Shown: positions 16,478 through 21,926 of the stretch, one piece after another | How the letters are laid out: each line of letters opens with the position of its first letter | How positions within the stretch are numbered: position 1 is the first letter of the stretch | NCBI GenBank assembly: GCA_025363575.1 | Contig: JANYDM010000079.1 | Location: forward strand, 1-21,926 | DNA from: Betaproteobacteria bacterium | Lineage (GTDB): Bacteria > Pseudomonadota > Gammaproteobacteria > Burkholderiales > SG8-41 | DNA length: 21,926 bases | Direction of reading: 5' to 3' | Notes under the pieces: generated by a model | The model's database searches: none | What the model was told of the DNA's origin: nothing | What the model saw: the letters and a program-made list of their open reading frames with translations, nothing else | Made by a program: the position numbers and the translations under genes

Positions 16478-17598
16478 TCAGCGTCTTCGGATCGATGGTC
16501 GGCGACGAGGAAATCGCCAACGTCGTGAAATGCATGCAAAGCCAGTGGATGGGCTATGGCGCGAACGTCGTTCAGTTCGAAGCAGCATTCTCGCGCAAAT
16601 TCAACGTGCCCAACTTCGCGATGGTCGACAGCGGCTCGAATGCGCTGTTTCTGGCGGTCAGCCTGCTCGACCTGCCGCCGGGATCGGTGGTCGTAGTGCC
16701 CTCTTTCACCTGGGTGTCCTGCGCCCAGGCCGTCCTCATGGCCGGGCACAAACCGGTATTTTGCGACGTCGACCCGGCCACCATGAACGTGCGGGCCCAA
16801 GACATCGAGCCGCTATTGAACGCGAATGTTAAGGCGGTCATGGTCGTGCACTACGGCGGGCTCGCGGTCGACCTTGATCCCATCGTCGAACTTGGCCTGC
16901 CTGTCATCGAAGATGCCGCGCACGCCGTGTGCTCCACTTATAAAGGCCGGCCGTGCGGTGCGCTCGCCGACGTCGGCATCTATAGTTTCGACGCCATCAA
17001 GAACCTCACCACCGGCGAAGGCGGCGGCATCACGTGCCGGGACGCAGCACGGATCGAACGCGCCAAGGTGCTGCGCTATTGTGGCATCGGCAAATCGGGT
17101 TTCGAGGCCGCCGCCGCGGGCGCCAAGGGCAAGACGCGCTGGTGGGAATACAACATTACGGCACCGTTCATCAAAATGCTGCCCACCAACATGGCCGCCG
17201 GCATCGGCCTCGCCCAGATCGATCGCCTGGATGCGTTGCAGAGCGCGCGCAAAAAAATCTGGCAGCAGTACCAGGAAGAACTCGGCCGCATCGGCTGGAT
17301 TACCACACCCGTGGAAGCGGAGCGCGGCGACCGCCATTCCTATTTCACCTATTGCATCCGCACGCCCCGGCGTGACGAACTCGCGCACTTTCTGCTGGAA
17401 AACGAGGTTTACACGACGCTGCGCTACCATCCTTTGCATCTGAATCCCCTTTACGGTCAGATGGACGTGCGCTTGCCGCATTGCGAAGCGCTGAACGACG
17501 ATGCGCTGAGCATCCCTCTGCATCCCCGGCTTACGCCGAACGAGCTCGACAAGATCATCAGCCTGTTAAAACAGTTCGGCAAAGCGCATTCGCTGTGA
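16474..17598 (+). CDS. DegT/DnrJ/EryC1/StrS-family PLP sugar aminotransferase
   Basis: This 374-residue, fold-type I aminotransferase acts on keto-sugar nucleotides. PLP phosphate contacts are expected in VDSGSNALFLA (51-61). Asp147 in VIEDAAHA should hold the pyridine nitrogen. Lys176 in YSFDAIKNLTTGEGGGI is the Schiff-base lysine (family form SFxxxKxxTTGEGG). The C-terminal YHPLHLNPLYG (318-328) and LSIPLHPRLT (345-354) are typical of sugar aminotransferases. It overlaps the GNAT gene by 4 bases. With the cupin and GNAT genes it matches the isomerase-aminotransferase-acetyltransferase set for 3-acetamido-3,6-dideoxyhexoses; a PseC/DesV-like alternative is possible. No nucleotidyltransferase or 4,6-dehydratase gene is in the window. 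Confidence 0.93.
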   Translation: MISVFGSMVGDEEIANVVKCMQSQWMGYGANVVQFEAAFSRKFNVPNFAMVDSGSNALFLAVSLLDLPPGSVVVVPSFTWVSCAQAVLMAGHKPVFCDVDPATMNVRAQDIEPLLNANVKAVMVVHYGGLAVDLDPIVELGLPVIEDAAHAVCSTYKGRPCGALADVGIYSFDAIKNLTTGEGGGITCRDAARIERAKVLRYCGIGKSGFEAAAAGAKGKTRWWEYNITAPFIKMLPTNMAAGIGLAQIDRLDALQSARKKIWQQYQEELGRIGWITTPVEAERGDRHSYFTYCIRTPRRDELAHFLLENEVYTTLRYHPLHLNPLYGQMDVRLPHCEALNDDALSIPLHPRLTPNELDKIISLLKQFGKAHSL

Positions 17599-17656
17599 AC
17601 CGGACCTCGCACGCAAGCCACGCGGCACGCTACCTTTCGGCCTGCCCTCGACGGTA

Positions 17657-19468
17657 ATGCTGGGCGCGGCCCTTAAGCAGATCTTCGGCTTCAAGCGCCG
17701 GAAAGCGGCAGACGCCGCCTGGCTCGCGCGTGCCGGCGAAGCCCAGCGCGGCGGGCGATTCGCGCAGGCCGAAGCGATTTGCCGCGCGCAGTTGGCGGAA
17801 AACGCGAGCGAGCTCGACGCGTTGCAGGCGCTTGCTGCCGCACTGCTTGCGCAAGGGCGCACCAAGGAAGCGATCATCCCCTTGCAACAAGCGGTCGAGC
17901 GCGAACCCGCCAACGCCCGCCTGCATGCAAACCTGGCCTTCGTCTATGGTGCGCTGGGACAGTTGCCGGCCGCTATCGAAAGCTACCGGCGCGCCGTTGC
18001 GCCGCCGGCGCCGGATGAGAAGGCATGGCTGCCGCTCGCGTCGCTGCTCAAAATTACCGCGCGCTACGATGAGGCCGAGCAAATCTGCCGCGCCGGCCTG
18101 GTTGCATTGCCGGCGTCAGTCAGTTTGCGGCATTTGCTGGCAAGCGTGTTATTCGAGCAAGGCCGTGTCGACGAAGCCGCCGCCGGGCTGCGGGCGGCGC
18201 TCGCGCTGGAACCCGGCGCAGCGGCCGTGCATAGCGACCTGCTGCGCACGTTTTACTACGCCGACGCGCAAGACAATGCCGCTGCGTATCGCGAGCATCG
18301 CGCATGGGCCCAGCGCCACGCGCAGCCGCTGGAGAGCGCGGCGCCCGCCCACACCAACAATCCGGATCCGGCGCGGCGGCTGCGCGTCGGCTACGTCTCG
18401 CCGTACTTCCGCAAGCACGCGGTCATATTCTTTTTTGAAACCATCATTCACCATCACGACCGCGCCGCGTTCGAAATTTTTCTGTATGCGGACGTTGCAC
18501 AGCCTGATGAATATTCCACGCGCTTGCGCGAGTATGGATCGACCTGGCGCGATACGGTCGGCATGACGGATGAGGCGATGGCCCAGCTCGTCAGGGACGA
18601 CCGCATCGATATACTCGTCGATCTGAACGGACAGACCCCGAATAACCGCCTGCTCATGTTCGCGCGGCGCCCCGCGCCGATCCAGCTGACTTCTCTCACC
18701 ACCGGCATGGCGAGCGTGGAATACCGCATCACCGACGCCTACGCCGATCCGCCGGGCGCGACCGAGCATCTGCACTCTGAGAAGCCGCTGCGCCTGCCCG
18801 GCTTCTATTCGGCATGGCGTCCGCCCGACTTGCGCGCGGAAGCCGGCCGGCTGCCGGCGCTCAGCTCGGCAGCAGTCACGTTCGGCTCGTTCAACAGCTG
18901 CTTCAAGATCACGCCGACCACGGTCGCAGTGTGGTCGCGCATTCTGCGCGGGCTGCCGCACTCGAGCCTTAAATTGCTTGCGTTCGACAGCGACGTCGCA
19001 ACGCGACGTGTGCGTGCGATGTTCGGCGAGCACGGTATCGAACCCGCGCGGCTCGAATTCATGCCGCGCATGACGTTCGACGAATATTTTCTGTCGCGCA
19101 CGCAAGTCGACGTGGCGCTCGACACTTTTCCGTTCCACGGCGTGACGACGACGTGCGACTCGCTGTGGATGGGCGTGCCCGTGGTCGTGCTTGCGGGTGC
19201 GAACTATTTTTCGCGCGTCGGCGTATCCATACTCGAAAACCTCGGATTGCCGCAGCTGATCGCGCACACCGCCGACGAGTATGTGGAAATTGCATTGCAT
19301 CTCGCGAACGATTTGCCGGCGCTCGCGCGCATGCGTGCCGGCCTGCGCGACACGCTGCTCAAATCGCCGGTCACCGACGGCGCCGCGTGTGCGCGTAACC
19401 TCGAACAGTCATACCGCGAAATGTGGATTGAGTGGTGCAGGCAGAAAACCGCGCCAGCGGGTTGCTAA
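17657..19468 (+). CDS. TPR-containing GT41 (SPINDLY/OGT-like) glycosyltransferase
   Basis: This 603-residue protein has about five 34-residue TPRs (residues 20-188) and then a GT41 catalytic region. RLRVGYVSPYFRKHAV (241-256) carries His254, at the position of the catalytic-region His of human OGT. VDLNGQTPNNRLLMFARRPAPIQ, seen as DLNGQTPNNR (322-331) and FARRPAPIQ (335-343), is the second block. FGSFNSCFKITP has Lys417, the UDP-sugar phosphate contact, and DVALDTFPFHGVTTTCDSLW (485-504) is the C-terminal nucleotide site. The loop normally reading W-L-G-Y-P-G/N-T-T-G is shortened to S-L-T-T-G (346-350). It lies 58 bases after the aminotransferase, presumably in its operon. A protein O-glycosylation role is inferred. 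It overlaps the convergent transporter gene by 4 bases. Confidence 0.88.
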   Translation: MLGAALKQIFGFKRRKAADAAWLARAGEAQRGGRFAQAEAICRAQLAENASELDALQALAAALLAQGRTKEAIIPLQQAVEREPANARLHANLAFVYGALGQLPAAIESYRRAVAPPAPDEKAWLPLASLLKITARYDEAEQICRAGLVALPASVSLRHLLASVLFEQGRVDEAAAGLRAALALEPGAAAVHSDLLRTFYYADAQDNAAAYREHRAWAQRHAQPLESAAPAHTNNPDPARRLRVGYVSPYFRKHAVIFFFETIIHHHDRAAFEIFLYADVAQPDEYSTRLREYGSTWRDTVGMTDEAMAQLVRDDRIDILVDLNGQTPNNRLLMFARRPAPIQLTSLTTGMASVEYRITDAYADPPGATEHLHSEKPLRLPGFYSAWRPPDLRAEAGRLPALSSAAVTFGSFNSCFKITPTTVAVWSRILRGLPHSSLKLLAFDSDVATRRVRAMFGEHGIEPARLEFMPRMTFDEYFLSRTQVDVALDTFPFHGVTTTCDSLWMGVPVVVLAGANYFSRVGVSILENLGLPQLIAHTADEYVEIALHLANDLPALARMRAGLRDTLLKSPVTDGAACARNLEQSYREMWIEWCRQKTAPAGC

Positions 19469-20718
19469 TCCGTCCATAGCACGCCGACGACCGCGCCCGT
19501 CATGCACGTCGCCAGCGTGCCGGCGACGATGGTTTTCATGCCGAGACCGACGATCTCGTCGCGCCGCTCCGGCGCCATCGTCGCCATGCCGCCTAACAAT
19601 ATGCCGAGGCTGCCGAAATTGGCGAAGCCGCACAGCGCGTAGGTCATCAGCATGCGGCTCCGGAGCGACAGCGTCCCCTCGGGCAAATGCGCGAGATCGA
19701 GATACGCCAGGAATTCGTTGAGCACGGTCTTGGTGCCGAGCAACTCACCTGCGGCCGGCGCCTCGCTCCATGGCACGCCGACGAGCCACGCCAGAGGTGT
19801 CAGCAATGCGCCGAGGATGCGCTGCAAGGTGAGCGGCCTGCCGTCGACGGCTGGCAATGCTTCAAGCATCAGGTTGGCGAGCGTCACCAGAGCGATCAGC
19901 ACCAGAAGCAGCGCGACGATATTGAGCAGCAGTGCGAGCCCGTCGAGCGTGCCTTTGGTTATAGCGTCCATGCTGCTCGACGCCTGCTGCGCGGGCAGCA
20001 GCTGGCCGGACGTAGGGGCCCCGGTAGGCGGCACCATCAGCACGGCGACGACGATCGCGGCCGGCGCGCTGATGATAGACGCAATCAGAATATGCCCGAG
20101 CGCGTCGGGGATCACCGGACCGAGGAAGCTCGCGTAGATCACCATTACCGTGCCGGAAATACCCGCCATGCCGCAGGTCATCACGATGAACAATTCGCCG
20201 CGCGACATCTGCGCGAGGTAGGGCCGGATGAACAGCGGTGCCTCGACCATGCCAACGAAAATGTTCGCCGCGGTCGACAAGCCAACTGCCCCGCCGACAC
20301 CCATGGCTGCTTCGAGCACGCGCGATATTCCACGCACTATCCACGGCAAAACGCGCCAGTAGAAAAGCAGCGACGTCAGCGCGCTGATCACGAGCACCAG
20401 CGGCAAAGCACGAAATGCGAGGACGAAGCTCGAGCCTGCGCCGGATTGCGCGAACGGCAGCTCGGCTCCGCCGATGTAGCCAAACACGAATGACGTGCCG
20501 GCCTGCGTCGCTTTTTCGAGTGCGAGCAGCGCATTGTTAAGCGCGAGGAAAAACGGCTTGAAGAAGGCGATCTTGAGCAGTGCCGCGGCAATCAGGAATT
20601 GCAGCACGACGCCCGCGATCACCGTGCGCAAGGGGACGGCGCCGCGCCGCTCGCTCACCGCCCACGCGAGCCCGATTATCGCGATGAAGCCAAACGCGCT
20701 TTGCAGAGCCGGCAGCAA
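19465..20718 (-). CDS. concentrative nucleoside transporter (CNT/NupC family)
   Basis: This 417-residue, polytopic inner-membrane symporter imports nucleosides with H+ or Na+. Family blocks visible are GTSFVFGYIGG (about 74-84), the Gln/Ser-rich substrate loop region LSTAANIFVGMVEAPLFIRP (171-190, with the conserved Asn and Glu), MTCGMAGISGTVMVIYAS (around 202-219), LLGTKTVLNEFLAYLDL with the conserved Asn-Glu, and the C-terminal YALCGFANFGSLGILLGG. The start is TTG at 20718, preceded by GGGA 6 bases upstream; no ATG fits better. It lies 26 bases after cysS on the same strand and may be co-transcribed. Its stop overlaps the GT41 stop by 4 bases. Confidence 0.93.
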   Translation of the reverse strand: MLPALQSAFGFIAIIGLAWAVSERRGAVPLRTVIAGVVLQFLIAAALLKIAFFKPFFLALNNALLALEKATQAGTSFVFGYIGGAELPFAQSGAGSSFVLAFRALPLVLVISALTSLLFYWRVLPWIVRGISRVLEAAMGVGGAVGLSTAANIFVGMVEAPLFIRPYLAQMSRGELFIVMTCGMAGISGTVMVIYASFLGPVIPDALGHILIASIISAPAAIVVAVLMVPPTGAPTSGQLLPAQQASSSMDAITKGTLDGLALLLNIVALLLVLIALVTLANLMLEALPAVDGRPLTLQRILGALLTPLAWLVGVPWSEAPAAGELLGTKTVLNEFLAYLDLAHLPEGTLSLRSRMLMTYALCGFANFGSLGILLGGMATMAPERRDEIVGLGMKTIVAGTLATCMTGAVVGVLWTD

Positions 20719-20744
20719 GATCGATCCCGGTGCCGGCCTCGGCG

Positions 20745-21926
20745 CTAGCTACGGCGCCAGAGCGTGCCTTTCGGCCCGTCTTCGAGCACGATGCCCGCCG
20801 CGAGCAATTCCTGGCGTATGCGGTCGGCTTCCGCATAGTTCTTCGCTTTTTTTGCGGCGGCGCGCGCGACGATCTGCGCTTCGATCCGCTCGGCAGTCCA
20901 TGCATCGCGACCAGGCGCGGCTTGCAGAAATTCTGTCGGCGGCCGCTCCAATAGCCCGAGCAGGCCAGCGAGCGATTTCAACAAACCTGCGGCGTCGCGC
21001 GATTGTGTCCGGTTCACGTCAGCCGCCAGTTCAAAGAGGATTGCAACCGCTTCGGGCGTGTTGAAATCATCGTCCATCACATCGCGGAAACGCGCCGCGA
21101 CCGGATTGCTCCAGTCGACCGGGCCGGCCGCGCCATCGTGCGCTTTAAGCGCGGTGTAGAGGCGGCTCAGCGCCTGGCGCGCGTCGTCGAGGTGCTGGTC
21201 CGAATAATTGAGCGGGCTGCGGTAATGCGCGCGCAATATGAAAAAGCGCACGACCTCGGCATCGTACTTGGCGAGTATCTCGCGCACGGTGAAGAAGTTG
21301 CCCAGCGATTTGGACATTTTCTCGTCGTCGACGCGCACGAAGCCGTTGTGCAGCCAGTAATTGACGAACGTATTGCCGTGCGCGCCCTCGGATTGCGCGA
21401 TTTCGTTCTCGTGATGCGGAAACTGCAAATCCTGGCCGCCGCCGTGAATGTCGAAGTGCTTGCCCAGCAGCGCGCTCGACATCGCCGAGCATTCGATATG
21501 CCAGCCCGGCCGGCCCTCACCCCAGGGGCTGGGCCACGCCGGCTCACCCGCTTTGGAGTGCTTCCACAGGACAAAGTCGAGCGGATCGCGCTTGGCCTGC
21601 TGGATTTGCACTCTCTCGCCCGCGTTGAGGTCATCGAGAGACTTGCCGGATAGCTTGCCGTAACCGGGGAAATCGCGCACCGAGTAATTGACGTCGCCGC
21701 CGGGAACGGGATAGGCAAGACCCTTTTTCTCCAGCACGCCGATGATTTCCTGCATTTCGTTGATGTACTCGGTGGCCTTGGGTTCGAAATCGGGCTTGAT
21801 GACCCCGAGTGCGGCGGCGTCCTCGTTCATCGCTGCAATGAAGCGCCCGGTAAGCGCCGCCATCGTCTCGTTGTTCTCGGCCGCGCGCTTGATGATCTTG
21901 TCGTCGATGTCCGTAATATTGCGCAC
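20745..21926 (-). CDS. cysS: cysteinyl-tRNA synthetase, 5' end outside the window
   Basis: This class I aminoacyl-tRNA synthetase charges tRNA-Cys. The visible 393 or so residues cover the C-terminal 85%. The window edge falls just before [14 protein letters not shown], so the HIGH motif and first zinc-ligand Cys are missing. Visible parts are [10 protein letters not shown] (zinc Cys146 of the visible part), [12 protein letters not shown] (zinc His/Glu), the KMSKSLGNF signature (203-211) and the C-terminal anticodon-binding region ending in GTLWRRS. The 'M' that could open this frame is an internal GTG (Val) codon, not a start. The nucleoside transporter gene follows 26 bases downstream. Confidence 0.97.
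   Translation of the reverse strand: MRNITDIDDKIIKRAAENNETMAALTGRFIAAMNEDAAALGVIKPDFEPKATEYINEMQEIIGVLEKKGLAYPVPGGDVNYSVRDFPGYGKLSGKSLDDLNAGERVQIQQAKRDPLDFVLWKHSKAGEPAWPSPWGEGRPGWHIECSAMSSALLGKHFDIHGGGQDLQFPHHENEIAQSEGAHGNTFVNYWLHNGFVRVDDEKMSKSLGNFFTVREILAKYDAEVVRFFILRAHYRSPLNYSDQHLDDARQALSRLYTALKAHDGAAGPVDWSNPVAARFRDVMDDDFNTPEAVAILFELAADVNRTQSRDAAGLLKSLAGLLGLLERPPTEFLQAAPGRDAWTAERIEAQIVARAAAKKAKNYAEADRIRQELLAAGIVLEDGPKGTLWRRS

Noticed and set aside
21900..21926. cysS starting at the window edge with GTG
   Set aside because: The codon is an internal Val before RNITDID; the HIGH motif and N-terminal zinc ligand must lie upstream, outside the window.

Overview
The window looks like chromosomal DNA from a GC-rich betaproteobacterium. 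The gene order recN – nadK – hrcA – hemH – grpE – dnaK – dnaJ is familiar from Betaproteobacteria, and the products read as ordinary members of proteobacterial families. No plasmid, phage or transposase gene is visible. Genes cover almost all of the window. This assignment is inferred from synteny and protein style only.

Layout. Positions 1-152 hold no gene. recN (153-1814) and nadK (1945-2817) are on the minus strand, with a heptamer-repeat/hairpin element between them. hrcA and hemH start a plus-strand run, followed by a small 4-TM membrane protein and the heat-shock genes grpE, dnaK and dnaJ (2954-9395). grpE and dnaK each have a near-consensus sigma-32 (RpoH) promoter. A second heptamer-repeat element, holding a strong intrinsic terminator, sits between dnaK and dnaJ. 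Convergent to dnaJ are an exported YqgE/AlgH-family protein and an XdhC/CoxI-type maturation factor (9392-11039). Divergent from these is a plus-strand series: malonyl-CoA decarboxylase, a 34-bp tandem repeat, a CoxG-family protein, an unknown membrane-anchored protein and a glutathione S-transferase-like protein.

From 14526 to 19468 is a glycan-modification cluster: a TylF/MycF-like methyltransferase, then (behind its own predicted promoter and leader hairpin) a cupin isomerase-like protein, a GNAT acetyltransferase, a DegT-family aminotransferase and a TPR-GT41 (SPINDLY/OGT-like) glycosyltransferase. The cupin, aminotransferase and acetyltransferase together resemble the enzyme set for 3-acetamido-3,6-dideoxyhexoses. 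The GT41 enzyme suggests protein glycosylation. The GT41 protein lacks part of a normally conserved acceptor-domain loop. The window closes on the minus strand with a concentrative nucleoside transporter downstream of cysS, whose 5' end lies beyond position 21926.

The most unusual non-coding content is the pair of heptanucleotide-repeat inverted elements (1825-1938 and 8174-8271) and the 34-bp tandem repeat (12558-12684), which shares a 12-mer with the dnaK-dnaJ element. I see no defence system, CRISPR array, tRNA or rRNA.
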